Positions 34,033-42,900 of a stretch of DNA of 64,000 bases are shown piece by piece. The position numbers and the translations under genes are program-made. The stretch comes from Thermocaproicibacter sp002410755 (GTDB lineage: Bacteria > Bacillota > Clostridia > Oscillospirales > Acutalibacteraceae). Within the stretch, counting starts at the first letter, position 1, and each line of letters starts with the position of its first letter. The notes beneath the pieces are model-generated. The model saw nothing but the letters and a program-made list of their open reading frames with translations. It made no database searches and had not been told where the DNA came from. Location of the stretch: positions 18,519-82,518 of the forward strand of contig DAITDU010000004.1 of the NCBI GenBank assembly GCA_036839715.1. Reading direction: 5' to 3'.

Positions 34033-35295
34033 CTACTTCCCAATGTCGTGCCGATAAAAGGCCCCATCAAAAGATATTTTTGCAACACCGGCATACGCTT
34101 TAGCCAGTGCTTCCGGCAAATCTTTTCCAAGCGCAGTCACACCAAGGACGCGTCCGCCGTCTGTATAGAATTTTTCGCCTTTCCGTACAGTCCCGGCATG
34201 ATAGACCGTCACGCCTTCTATCTGTCCATCCCTGTCAAGGCCATGGATTTCCAAGCCTTTGCGGTACTGCGCCGGATAACCACCCGAAGCCATTACAACA
34301 CAGGCGCAGGCTTTCTTCTTCCACTCAATCGGCTGCTGCTCCAGCTTCCCGTCAATGACCGCTTCCAGAATATCAACAAAATCGGTCTTAAGGCGAGGCA
34401 GTACGACCTGCGTTTCAGGATCACCGAAACGGGAGTTATATTCAATTACTTTCGGACCGTCCGGTGTCAGCATCAGTCCAAAATACAGGCATCCCCTAAA
34501 TGGCCTTCCCTCCTCATTCATGGCATGGACAGTCGGAAGGAAAATCGTTTCCATGCAGGTTGCCGCAATCTCCGGCGTATAGTATGGGTTTGGGCTGATA
34601 GTCCCCATGCCGCCGGTATTAAGACCCTTATCACCGTCTAACGCACGCTTATGGTCTTTGGAAGAAACCATCGGTTTAACACAGTTTCCGTCCGTAAAAG
34701 CAAGGACGGAAACTTCCGGGCCAGTAAGGAAATCTTCTACAACAACACGGTTTCCGGAAACGCCGAATTTTTTATCCTCCATGATGGTTTTAACAGCACT
34801 TTCCGCTTCGGAGTAATCTTCTGCGAGAATAACGCCTTTGCCAAGGGCCAAACCATCCGCCTTGATTACAGCCGGATAGCAGTTTTTCCGGCGGATGCTC
34901 GCCAGAACTTTTTCCGGGCTGTCAAACACTTCATAGTCTGCTGTCGGAATCCCGTACTTTTTCATAAGCCCTTTGGAAAACACTTTGCTGCTTTCAATCT
35001 CGGCCGCCTTTGCCGTCGGGCCAAATGCACGGATTCCTGCACTTTCCAGTTTATCCACCATACCCGAAGCAAGCGGGTTGTCCGGTGCAACGAATACAAG
35101 GTCAACCGCGTTTTCCCGGGAAAACTTGATAACACCGGGAATATCTGATGCCGGAATCGGGACACATTCCGCATCGCATGAAATGCCACCATTGCCCGGC
35201 GCGCAAAAGATTTCTCCAGTTCTTGGGCTTTCTTTCAGCTTGCGGACAATCGCATGTTCGCGTCCGCCGCCTCCAACTACAAGAATTTTCATCAT
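34033..35295 (-). CDS. purD: Phosphoribosylamine-glycine ligase
   Basis: 420 residues, usual length. N-terminal GGGGREHAI motif, ATP-grasp domain with the YNSRFGDPETQ metal/ATP signature (about residues 284-294), and the C-terminal PurD domain. Makes glycinamide ribonucleotide, step 2 of purine synthesis. Last gene of the purE-M-N-O-AICARFT-purD run. Confidence 0.97.
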   Translation of the reverse strand: MMKILVVGGGGREHAIVRKLKESPRTGEIFCAPGNGGISCDAECVPIPASDIPGVIKFSRENAVDLVFVAPDNPLASGMVDKLESAGIRAFGPTAKAAEIESSKVFSKGLMKKYGIPTADYEVFDSPEKVLASIRRKNCYPAVIKADGLALGKGVILAEDYSEAESAVKTIMEDKKFGVSGNRVVVEDFLTGPEVSVLAFTDGNCVKPMVSSKDHKRALDGDKGLNTGGMGTISPNPYYTPEIAATCMETIFLPTVHAMNEEGRPFRGCLYFGLMLTPDGPKVIEYNSRFGDPETQVVLPRLKTDFVDILEAVIDGKLEQQPIEWKKKACACVVMASGGYPAQYRKGLEIHGLDRDGQIEGVTVYHAGTVRKGEKFYTDGGRVLGVTALGKDLPEALAKAYAGVAKISFDGAFYRHDIGK

Positions 35296-35314
35296 TGAAA
35301 TTCATCCTCCTATT

Positions 35315-36493
35315 TCAGTGATGGAACAGGCGAAGGCCAGTAAAGGCCATTGCAATGCCATATTTATCACAGGTCTCAATAACATTGTCGTCACGAATCG
35401 AACCGCCTGGCTGTGCAATGTAGGCAACCCCGGAGCGGTGTGCCCGCTCAATGTTATCGCCAAATGGGAAAAATGCGTCAGATCCGAGGGAAACTCCATT
35501 CTGCTCTGCAAGCCACGCTTGCTTCTCGTCTTTGGGAAAAGGCTTCGGTTTCTTTGAAAAAGTCTGCTCCCAGACACCATCCGCAAGGATTTCCTCGGAA
35601 TTATCAGAAAGGTAAACATCAATCGCATTGTCTCGGTCCGGACGGTGAATCCCTTGCCGGAACGGCAGGGAAAGCACTTTCGGGTGCTGACGGAGAAACC
35701 AGGTATCTGCCTTGCTCCCGGCAAGGCGTGTGCAGTGTATGCGTGACTGCTGCCCCGCGCCTACACCGATAGTGCGCCCATCCTTTACATAGCAAACGGA
35801 GTTTGACTGAGTATACTTGAGAGCAATCAGCGCAACGAGCAAGTCGCGCTTTGCATTTTCCGGGATTGCCTTATTCTTCGTTACAACATTGCAAAGCAGG
35901 GAATCGTCAATTACAGACTCATTGCGGCCCTGCTCGAATGTGATGCCAAAAACGTCCTTATGTTCAATCGGGGCCGGACGATAGTCCGGGTTAATCTGAA
36001 TAATATTGTAGGTCCCCCGCCGCTTGGACTTTAAAATAGTAAGCGCTTCGTCTGTATAGCCGGGCGCAATGATACCGTCGGAAACCTCGCGCTTGAGCAG
36101 GAGGGCTGTCTCGCGGTCGCAGGGATCGGAGAGTGCTGCAAAGTCGCCATAGGAAGACATGCGGTCTGCACCGCGCGCCGCCGCATAGGCAGAAGCAAGC
36201 GGGGTAAGGTCAAGGTCATCCACAAAGAAAGCTTTTTTTGCCGTATCAGAAAGCTCCAATGCGACCGCAGCACCCGCCGGGCTGACATGTTTAAAGGATG
36301 CCGCAGCAGGCAGGCCAGTCGCCCGCTTCAGTTCTTGAACCAGCTGCCAGCTGTTAAGGGCATCAAGGAAATTGATATAGCTCGGCCTGCCGTTCAGCAC
36401 TTTGACCGGAAGCTCTCCGCCGTCTTTCATGAAAATACGTGCAGGCTTCTGGTTTGGGTTGCAGCCATATTTCAGCATCAATTCGTTTGCCAT
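35315..36493 (-). CDS. Stand-alone AICAR formyltransferase
   Basis: 392 residues that match only the transformylase half of PurH; no N-terminal IMP cyclohydrolase (MGS) domain is present. SFKHVSPAGAA, SDAFFPFGDN and the C-terminal AQPGGSIRD motifs of the formyltransferase are intact. It uses 10-formyltetrahydrofolate to make FAICAR, step 9. The ring closure is likely done by the PurO-type protein encoded just upstream. ATG at 36493 with GGGAGG nine bases before. Confidence 0.92.
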   Translation of the reverse strand: MANELMLKYGCNPNQKPARIFMKDGGELPVKVLNGRPSYINFLDALNSWQLVQELKRATGLPAAASFKHVSPAGAAVALELSDTAKKAFFVDDLDLTPLASAYAAARGADRMSSYGDFAALSDPCDRETALLLKREVSDGIIAPGYTDEALTILKSKRRGTYNIIQINPDYRPAPIEHKDVFGITFEQGRNESVIDDSLLCNVVTKNKAIPENAKRDLLVALIALKYTQSNSVCYVKDGRTIGVGAGQQSRIHCTRLAGSKADTWFLRQHPKVLSLPFRQGIHRPDRDNAIDVYLSDNSEEILADGVWEQTFSKKPKPFPKDEKQAWLAEQNGVSLGSDAFFPFGDNIERAHRSGVAYIAQPGGSIRDDNVIETCDKYGIAMAFTGLRLFHH

Positions 36494-36522
36494 CAGCAAA
36501 TACCTCCCATTTCTGTATCGTT

Positions 36523-37242
36523 TTACCGCTTTTCAAGGTTTTTGTTGAAAATCCGTGTATCTGAAAGGCCACTTTCGAGGTTTATAAAGCGGACAAACAG
36601 AGAAACTTTATTCTCCGGATTCAGGTTTGCCCAAAGCCGGTTGGAAAATTCTTCAATCGTCCCTTCTACTGCAACGCGCACCGGTTCCCCTTCAAAAGGC
36701 GGCAGCGGATTCCCATCCCCAAGATAAGTTTGGATGAGCCGCCCTTCACCGTTAACAGGCGCATCATATTCATAGAAAAAGCGCTGCACGGATTTTCCCT
36801 CCAGATCGCCGCTCTTCAGGATAGAAAGGCGGTAGCAGAAACGTCCGCCTGTTTCAACCAGCCCGGAAATGCGCGGTGTGAAATTCGGCCGATCTGGTTC
36901 AAAGGTACGGGTGCGAAGTGCTTCCTCAAATGTTTTCCCGTGCGACAGAAAATCGTAAACCGTATCGGTCTGGTCACCGTTTGTTACGATTGTTATATCG
37001 CTCAGTACACGCACCGGCGAATAAATAATCAGCGACGGGTTTACCATTTTGGAAATGTCAAATGCCTGTGTGCGCAGACCTTCCCCGTCTGCAAGGAAAA
37101 TACGGTTGCGGCTGTTCGCGCTGCGGCCCATAATGAAATACGCAATGACGGCGCTCCGCCCATCCGCACTTCTCCCAAGCAGGATTCCACGGCCTGGATA
37201 GGAGTTTTCCCCAATCGTCTCTTCTAGAGAATAAAGTTTCAT
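36523..37242 (-). CDS. purO: IMP cyclohydrolase, PurO-like
   Basis: 239 residues of the IMP_cyclohyd (PurO) family first known from archaea: YPGRGILLGRS, YFIMGRSANSRNR and a C-terminal NLESG region. It would convert FAICAR to IMP, step 10, in place of the PurH cyclohydrolase domain. Flanked by purN and the stand-alone AICAR transformylase gene, which supports the function. It overlaps purN by 4 bases. Confidence 0.9.
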   Translation of the reverse strand: MKLYSLEETIGENSYPGRGILLGRSADGRSAVIAYFIMGRSANSRNRIFLADGEGLRTQAFDISKMVNPSLIIYSPVRVLSDITIVTNGDQTDTVYDFLSHGKTFEEALRTRTFEPDRPNFTPRISGLVETGGRFCYRLSILKSGDLEGKSVQRFFYEYDAPVNGEGRLIQTYLGDGNPLPPFEGEPVRVAVEGTIEEFSNRLWANLNPENKVSLFVRFINLESGLSDTRIFNKNLEKR

Positions 37243-37874
37243 GTTTGCGCCTCCCGAATTGTTACAATCCCATCTTTTACCGAAAGCCTGTCTTCACAGA
37301 ACAGTGAAACAGCTTTCGGCAGCAGCTTCCATTCTGCCTGCTCCATCACACGGCGCTGAAGCGTCTGCGGTGTATCGCCTGGCAGGACTTCTACCGCCTT
37401 CTGCAAAATAATTGGCCCTCCATCACAGACCTCGTTGACAAAATGCACCGTCGCACCGGTCACCTTTACGCCGCGCTTCAAAGCCGCCTCATGGACATGC
37501 AGTCCATAGTACCCTTCCCCACCGAAAGAAGGCAAAAGGGAAGGATGGACATTGAGAATCCGGTTACGGTACTTCTCGACGACCTCATTGCTGACAATAG
37601 TAAGAAATCCTGCAAGTACAATTAAATCTATTTTATACTGATTGAACAAGTCGAGCAGGGCTTCATCATAATCCTTCTGAGCTGAAAAATTTCCGTGAAC
37701 CAGCACAGCAGAAGGAATGCCCGCCTTTTCGGCACGGACCAGTGCACCGGCCCTTGAGTTGCTGGAAACGACGAGGGCTATCCTGCCGTTATGGATTTCC
37801 TCCGCCGCCTGCGCATTGATGAGAGCCTGAAGGTTTGTCCCGCCACCGGAAACAAGGACTGCAATGTTCAGCAT
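37239..37874 (-). CDS. purN: Phosphoribosylglycinamide formyltransferase
   Basis: 211 residues. LVSGGGTNLQALI at the N-terminus binds phosphate, HPSLLPSFGG and the catalytic His/Asp region VTGATVHFVNE-DGGPII are present. Folate-dependent step 3 of purine synthesis. Overlaps purM by 7 bases, a coupled arrangement. Confidence 0.97.
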   Translation of the reverse strand: MLNIAVLVSGGGTNLQALINAQAAEEIHNGRIALVVSSNSRAGALVRAEKAGIPSAVLVHGNFSAQKDYDEALLDLFNQYKIDLIVLAGFLTIVSNEVVEKYRNRILNVHPSLLPSFGGEGYYGLHVHEAALKRGVKVTGATVHFVNEVCDGGPIILQKAVEVLPGDTPQTLQRRVMEQAEWKLLPKAVSLFCEDRLSVKDGIVTIREAQT

Positions 37875-38902
37875 AGTTCGACTTCCTTTTCCCCTTCGGC
37901 AATTTCACCAATCAGATAGGCTGGCTGACCAGCAGAAATAAGCTCTGCAATAGCGCGGTCTGCATCTTCTTTTGAAACAGCAAGGCACATGCCGATGCCC
38001 ATATTGAATGTATTGTACATGTCGTGCTCCGGGATATCCCCCTCATGCTGGAGGATTGAAAAAATCGGCTTTTTGGGCAAAGCGGCTTTTTCAATTTTTG
38101 CCTTAACGCCTTCCCGCAGCATCCGAGGCACATTTTCATAAAAGCCGCCGCCTGTAATATGTGATACTGCTTTCACGTGAATTTTTTTCATCAGTGAAAG
38201 GACAGGCTTCACATAGATTTTCGTCGGGGTAAGCAGCTCTTCACCTAATGTATGGCCCAGCTCATTGACATAGACGTTCAAGCTGTGCTCACTGACATTA
38301 AGCACCCTGCGGACAAGCGAAAAGCCATTTGAGTGCAGTCCGGAAGAAGCAAGCCCAATCAACGCATCACCCGGAACAATGTCAGAACCATCAAGAATTT
38401 TAGGCTTGTCCACAATGCCAACGGAAAAGCCGGCAAGGTCATATTCATCCGGCGGGTAAAAGCCCGGCATCTCCGCTGTTTCTCCGCCAATGAGTGCACA
38501 GCCTGCCTGCACACAGCCATCCGCGACGCCGGAAACAATGGATGCAACTGTCTCCGGGCAGTTTTTCCCTACTGCAATATAGTCAAGAAAAAAGAGTGGC
38601 CTTGCGCCACAGCAAATTACATCGTTGACGCACATGGCAACGCAGTCGATTCCTACCGTATCATGCTTGTCCATTAAAAATGCAATCTTAAGCTTCGTTC
38701 CAACACCGTCGGTTCCGCTTACCAGGACCGGTTCCGACATCCCGGAAAGATTTGGCTGGAACAGCCCGCCAAATCCGCCTATATCTGAAACGACACCGGG
38801 AATCCGCGTACGCCCGACGTGCTTCTTCATCAGCTCTACCGCCCGGTATCCGGCTGTAACATCTACTCCAGCATTCTTATAGCTTTCGCTGAAACTTTTC
38901 AT
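37868..38902 (-). CDS. purM: Phosphoribosylformylglycinamidine cyclo-ligase (AIR synthetase)
   Basis: 344 residues, usual length. GTDGVGTKLKIA (ATP/substrate loop), GGETAEMPGFY and HITGGGFYEN are typical. Step 5 of purine synthesis, an ATP-dependent ring closure. Stands between purE and purN. Confidence 0.97.
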   Translation of the reverse strand: MKSFSESYKNAGVDVTAGYRAVELMKKHVGRTRIPGVVSDIGGFGGLFQPNLSGMSEPVLVSGTDGVGTKLKIAFLMDKHDTVGIDCVAMCVNDVICCGARPLFFLDYIAVGKNCPETVASIVSGVADGCVQAGCALIGGETAEMPGFYPPDEYDLAGFSVGIVDKPKILDGSDIVPGDALIGLASSGLHSNGFSLVRRVLNVSEHSLNVYVNELGHTLGEELLTPTKIYVKPVLSLMKKIHVKAVSHITGGGFYENVPRMLREGVKAKIEKAALPKKPIFSILQHEGDIPEHDMYNTFNMGIGMCLAVSKEDADRAIAELISAGQPAYLIGEIAEGEKEVELC

Positions 38903-38920
38903 CGGTTCCTCCTCCGCCTC

Positions 38921-39427
38921 TTAAAGCTTTTCGGCTTCCGCCTGAACTGCACTGTTCTTTGCGGCAACTTTTTCTTCCATCTGCTTTTTCATGTCCTTCA
39001 GCTTTGCTGCAAGAGCAGCATCACTTAAGGCAAGAATCTCTACCGCAAGAACAGCGGCATTCTCAGCCCCGTTTACTGCAACCGTAGCAACAGGGATGCC
39101 GCTTGGCATCTGCACGGTAGCAAGCAGGGCATCAAGCCCGCCAAATGCAGCGGATTTCATTGGGATACCGATAACAGGGAGTGTTGTATATGCTGCAAGT
39201 ACTCCGGCAAGATGGGCAGCCATCCCGGCTGCCGCAATGATAACGCCAAAACCGTTCTTCTCTGCACTGGATGCAAATTCTGCGGCTTCCCGCGGAGTAC
39301 GGTGGGCGGAAATCACACGTGTTTCTACGGGGATGCCAAAGGATTTGAGCTTCTTGACAGCAGCGGAAACGGTTGGGAAATCACTGTCACTGCCCATAAC
39401 AACGGCAACTTTTTTCTGTTCATTCAT
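38921..39427 (-). CDS. purE: N5-CAIR mutase, PurE
   Basis: 168 residues. GSDSDFPTV phosphate loop, SAHRTP and the GMAAHLAGVLA segment identify class I PurE, which needs PurK; purK is not in the window. First gene of the run; I see no purine riboswitch in the 90 bases upstream, which mostly hold the preceding terminator. Confidence 0.96.
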   Translation of the reverse strand: MNEQKKVAVVMGSDSDFPTVSAAVKKLKSFGIPVETRVISAHRTPREAAEFASSAEKNGFGVIIAAAGMAAHLAGVLAAYTTLPVIGIPMKSAAFGGLDALLATVQMPSGIPVATVAVNGAENAAVLAVEILALSDAALAAKLKDMKKQMEEKVAAKNSAVQAEAEKL

Positions 39428-39480
39428 AAGGGAAGCACTCCTTTTCCTGATGGTTGCAAATTCCTGTTATAAATGCAAAC

Positions 39481-39511
39481 GGCGGTCCCGCACACTACTG
39501 TGTGGGCCGCC
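39481..39511 (-). terminator. Terminator-like hairpin after the SPFH gene
   Basis: Stem 39481-39495 with 39500-39511 (one bulge), 4-base loop, followed on the minus strand by TTTGCATTT, so only moderately T-rich. Confidence 0.55.
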
Positions 39512-39517
39512 GCAGTT

Positions 39518-40480
39518 TCACTGTCCTTTTGCAGCCGGCTGTTGATTTGGAACCGTTGCAGAATTCACTTCCACTTTCGGTGCATCATCTACAACTAATT
39601 CCTTGAGGGATGTTGTCAGGCCGGCGAGAGACTGGATTTCCGAAGGGATAATAATCTTTGTCGCTTTGCCATCTGCCGCCTTTTCAAAGGCTTCCAGGCT
39701 TTTCAGCTCGATAACCTTGTCAGTTGGATTCGACTCATTGAGCATTTTAATGCCTGTGGCAAGAGCCTGCTGAACCAGGGTAATAGCTTCCGCCTCGCCC
39801 TGTGCCTCACGGATTTTTGTCTCTTTCGCAGCGTCGGCACGGAGGATTGCAGATTCCTTTTCGCCTTCCGCCACAAGGATGGCGCTGCTTTTTTTGCCTT
39901 CCGCGGTAAGGATCTGTGCACGGCGTTCCCGCTCGGCTTTCATCTGCTTCTCCATAGACTCTTGAATTTCGCGCGGGGGAATAATGTTTTTTAGTTCAAC
40001 ACGGTTGACCTTAATGCCCCAGGCATCCGTCGCTTCGTCAAGGACGGTGCGGATTTTAGCATTGATTACATCACGTGAAGTAAGGGTACGGTCCAGTTCC
40101 AGCTCGCCGATAATGTTGCGCAGGGTTGTTGCGGAAAGGTTTTCAATCGCGGAAAGCGGACGTTCAACACCGTAAGCGTACAGCTTCGAGTCCGTAATCT
40201 GAAAATAGACGACCGTATCAATCTGCATGGTAACATTATCTTTCGTAATAACTGGCTGAGGCGGAAAATCAATAACTTGCTCCTTGAGAGATACTTTTTT
40301 GGAAATCTTATCAATGAATGGTACCTTAAAGTGCAGGCCAGTGTCCCATGTCATCTGATATGCGCCAAGGCGTTCAATGACAAAGGCATGAGCCTGCGGG
40401 ACGACCTTGATATTAGAAATCAGGATTGCGATGATAAAGACAATCAGGATCAACAGAACAATGTAACCGGTTAAATCCAT
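39518..40480 (-). CDS. SPFH/Band 7 membrane protein (stomatin/QmcA-like)
   Basis: 320 residues. One N-terminal membrane segment (about 5-24), a Band 7 domain (25-190, with the ERLGAYQ and DGVTxQID-type core), then a long Ala/Glu/Lys coiled coil (190-250) and C-terminal region. Such proteins form flotillin-like rings in the membrane. Paired with an NfeD-like gene 12 bases upstream, the usual partnership. Confidence 0.92.
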   Translation of the reverse strand: MDLTGYIVLLILIVFIIAILISNIKVVPQAHAFVIERLGAYQMTWDTGLHFKVPFIDKISKKVSLKEQVIDFPPQPVITKDNVTMQIDTVVYFQITDSKLYAYGVERPLSAIENLSATTLRNIIGELELDRTLTSRDVINAKIRTVLDEATDAWGIKVNRVELKNIIPPREIQESMEKQMKAERERRAQILTAEGKKSSAILVAEGEKESAILRADAAKETKIREAQGEAEAITLVQQALATGIKMLNESNPTDKVIELKSLEAFEKAADGKATKIIIPSEIQSLAGLTTSLKELVVDDAPKVEVNSATVPNQQPAAKGQ

Positions 40481-40492
40481 AAGTTACCTCCC

Positions 40493-40927
40493 TTATTTCC
40501 TGTCTTCCGGACGGACAATCAGCTTAACGCCATCGATTGCCTCAACAAGCACATGGCTGCCCAAAGGGATTACCGAACCGTCGGCCGAGCGGGCTGTCCA
40601 GATGCTGCCAAGAACATTGACCTGTCCGGTACCTACAACATTGTTTACCGCTACCGTGACAACCGCAGTTTTCCCGATATAACGGTCGGCATTCGTATTT
40701 GTTTTTTTCACGGTCAGTGCCCTTTTCACAACGGGACGCGTAAAAGCAAGCATCAAGGCCGAAACCAAAACGAACACCAGGAACTGCACCGGAAGCGGTG
40801 CGCTCAACCCGCAGGCAATCAGCGCACCAAGGCCACCGGCAGCAAACCACACGGAAACGAGCTGCGTCGTCATCATTTCCACTGCGGACGCCAGGATGAT
40901 AACAATGAGCCATATGACAGGCATCAT
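40493..40927 (-). CDS. NfeD-like membrane protein
   Basis: 144 residues, short NfeD type: three or four hydrophobic segments (about 3-70) and a C-terminal OB-fold domain (about 88-144). Co-encoded with the SPFH protein and thought to work with it in membrane domain organisation. ATG with GAGGAGGG seven bases before. Confidence 0.92.
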   Translation of the reverse strand: MMPVIWLIVIILASAVEMMTTQLVSVWFAAGGLGALIACGLSAPLPVQFLVFVLVSALMLAFTRPVVKRALTVKKTNTNADRYIGKTAVVTVAVNNVVGTGQVNVLGSIWTARSADGSVIPLGSHVLVEAIDGVKLIVRPEDRK

Positions 40928-40955
40928 CTTTGATCCCTCCTCTCCGCAGATTTTT

Positions 40956-40995
40956 GGTATGCAATCATCATACCATGAAACTGACTGGCACGCAA
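40956..40995 (-). promoter_or_regulatory. Promoter of nfeD-SPFH with a possible operator
   Basis: Minus strand TTGCGT (40990-40995), 17-bp spacer, TATGAT (40967-40972). A perfect inverted repeat GGTATG-N7-CATACC (40956-40974) covers the -10 and transcription start, as an operator would; no regulator is identified. Confidence 0.55.
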
Positions 40996-41020
40996 TGTTT
41001 TTCGGAGGGCCTGCCGCATT

Positions 41021-41398
41021 TCATCCGACCGTAAGCAGATTCTTAATGCGGCTGAATTTTTTATCGCCGATGCCTTTTATATTTTTGATTTCCTCAACTG
41101 AGTGGAACAGTCCGTGCTCCTCCCGATAGGCAACAATACTTGCCGCTGTCTTGTCTCCGATACCAGGAAGGGTATCTGCCATCTGTTGAGCCGTTGCGGT
41201 GTTGAGGTTCAGTTTCCCTCTGTCATGCAGATACGACGATGCCGCCGGAGCGGCACTGCCCTGTCCTGCATCTATCGTGACAGCCGGTTCCGAGAGTGGG
41301 GCTTCCGGGACATAGAACGCATTGTAACCGACAATTACTGCACAGAGTACAAGCGCAATTAAAATGAGAATCAGAAACTGACGGGACTGTTCCTTCAA
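41021..41398 (-). CDS. ComEA-like helix-hairpin-helix DNA-binding protein
   Basis: About 125 residues. One membrane segment near the N-terminus (about 6-28), a Pro/Ala/Ser linker, then a (HhH)2 domain with LNLNTATAQQMADTLPGIG and IKNIKGIG. ComEA is the surface DNA receptor for competence; no other com gene is visible in this window, so the link to transformation is by family only. TTG at 41398 (GGAAG upstream) is the best start; GTG at 41422 is possible. Confidence 0.82.
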   Translation of the reverse strand: MKEQSRQFLILILIALVLCAVIVGYNAFYVPEAPLSEPAVTIDAGQGSAAPAASSYLHDRGKLNLNTATAQQMADTLPGIGDKTAASIVAYREEHGLFHSVEEIKNIKGIGDKKFSRIKNLLTVG

Positions 41399-41431
41399 AA
41401 GACTCACTTCCGGAAAAAACACATGGCCCGC

Positions 41432-42349
41432 TCAAAGCGGGCTAAGATGGGACAGAAAACCGGTAAAGTATTCCGGCAAACTGCTGGTAAACTCAAGATA
41501 CTTCCCCGTGCGGGGATGGACAAAGCCAATTACTCGCGCATGAAGGCACTGTCCGAAAAGCCCAGCCAACGGCTTTTTCGGGCCATAGACGGTGTCGCCT
41601 GCAACGGGATGACCGAGATATGCCATATGGACGCGGATTTGATGTGTCCGGCCTGTTTCCAGTTTCAGGCGCACATGCGTATAGCCGCGGTAACGTGCAA
41701 TTATTTCATAATGGGTAACGGCGTGCTTGGAATTCTTCTCCGTAACCGCCATTTTCTTGCGGTCCACGGGGCTGCGGCCAATCGGCGCGTCTACCGTACC
41801 ATGATCTTCTTTCAGGTTTCCAAGGACGACCGCTTCGTATACCCTAGTAAAACTGTGGGCTTTAATCTGTGCAGCAAGGGAGCGGTGGGAAAAATCATTT
41901 TTCGCGACAATCAGCAGGCCGCTGGTATCCTTGTCAATCCGGTGGACAATACCGGGGCGCAGGACACCGTTAATACCGGAAAGTGAGCTGCCGCAGTGAG
42001 CAAGCAGCGCGTTGACAAGCGTCCCGTCCGCATGGCCGGCTGCCGGATGCACCACCATGCCTTTGGGTTTGTCAACGACAAGCAGGTCATTGTCTTCATA
42101 AACAATATCAAGAGGGATATTTTGTGCTGAAACTTTAAGCGGCACAGGATCGGGAAGACTAACCAGAACTGCATCGCCCGAAACACACCGGTAGCTTTTC
42201 CCCTGCGGTCTGCCGTTGACACTCACATTGCCCGCCGCAATCAGCTTTTCTGCCGCCGATCGGGTAACGCCTTCCGTATGGCTCCCGACAAACCTGTCAA
42301 GTCGTGCTCCGGCATCCGGCAATTTCACTGTCATCTGGATTTCCCGCAT
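41432..42349 (-). CDS. rluD: RluD-type 23S rRNA pseudouridine synthase
   Basis: 305 residues. An N-terminal S4 domain (about 15-75) and the RluA-family catalytic domain with HRIDKDTSGLL (catalytic Asp). Members make pseudouridines in helix 69 of 23S rRNA. It begins 5 bases after lspA; that adjacency is common in Firmicutes. Confidence 0.93.
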   Translation of the reverse strand: MREIQMTVKLPDAGARLDRFVGSHTEGVTRSAAEKLIAAGNVSVNGRPQGKSYRCVSGDAVLVSLPDPVPLKVSAQNIPLDIVYEDNDLLVVDKPKGMVVHPAAGHADGTLVNALLAHCGSSLSGINGVLRPGIVHRIDKDTSGLLIVAKNDFSHRSLAAQIKAHSFTRVYEAVVLGNLKEDHGTVDAPIGRSPVDRKKMAVTEKNSKHAVTHYEIIARYRGYTHVRLKLETGRTHQIRVHMAYLGHPVAGDTVYGPKKPLAGLFGQCLHARVIGFVHPRTGKYLEFTSSLPEYFTGFLSHLSPL

Positions 42350-42353
42350 CGTG

Positions 42354-42836
42354 TCAGGTTCTCCACCGCCGGATCACCTTTTCTGGTTCTTTCCTATCCG
42401 CAAAGAACAGAACATGGATAATAAAGAAGATGACACCGATGACAACACAGCAGTCACCAAAATCGAAAATTGCCGGGAAAAAGGAAACGTGAATATAGTC
42501 AACCACATACTCATGTAGAATGCGGTCAATCATATTTCCGATGCCGCCCCCGACAATCAGCGCAGATGCAGCCCACGAAAAGAATTCGTGGTGCCCATAG
42601 CGGAACATGGCAAAAATAATAAAGGCACAGACAACAGCCGTAATGGCGACAAAAATCCACCGCCAACCGACCATCATGCCGAACGCCGCACCGCGGTTTT
42701 CTGTATAATCGAGGGACAGCAGGCCGGGAATCAGCGCTTTTGTGCCAACAGGCTTAATGTCACGGACTACAAGTATTTTCAGGAGCTGATCGACTGCGGC
42801 AAATAAAATAGAAAGCAGCAGAATGATAAAAGCCAA
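42354..42836 (-). CDS. lspA: Lipoprotein signal peptidase
   Basis: 160 residues from a TTG at 42836 with AGGGAGAAGGG six bases upstream. Four membrane segments, DQLLK near the first, and catalytic Asp residues in GNMIDR and FDFGD. Removes signal peptides from prolipoproteins such as the one encoded at 27076-27612. An ATG at 42878 is in frame but lies inside a hairpin and would add a soluble, Cys-containing stretch before the first membrane segment. Confidence 0.92.
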   Translation of the reverse strand: MAFIILLLSILFAAVDQLLKILVVRDIKPVGTKALIPGLLSLDYTENRGAAFGMMVGWRWIFVAITAVVCAFIIFAMFRYGHHEFFSWAASALIVGGGIGNMIDRILHEYVVDYIHVSFFPAIFDFGDCCVVIGVIFFIIHVLFFADRKEPEKVIRRWRT

Positions 42837-42862
42837 GAAACACCCTTCTCCCTTTTGACAAC

Positions 42863-42888
42863 CAGGGGAGAAATCCATCTCTCCCCTG
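42863..42888. other. Hairpin between ileS and lspA
   Basis: A 9-bp G+C-rich stem (42863-42871 with 42880-42888) with an 8-base loop. The T run follows it only on the plus strand, so as a terminator for ileS (minus strand) it is poor. It may be a processing site. Confidence 0.5.
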
Positions 42889-42900
42889 TCTTTTTAAAAC

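Noticed and set aside
39428..39517. Purine riboswitch or PurR box before purE
   Set aside because: The 90 bases contain only a terminator-like hairpin and the ribosome site; no purine aptamer core is visible.
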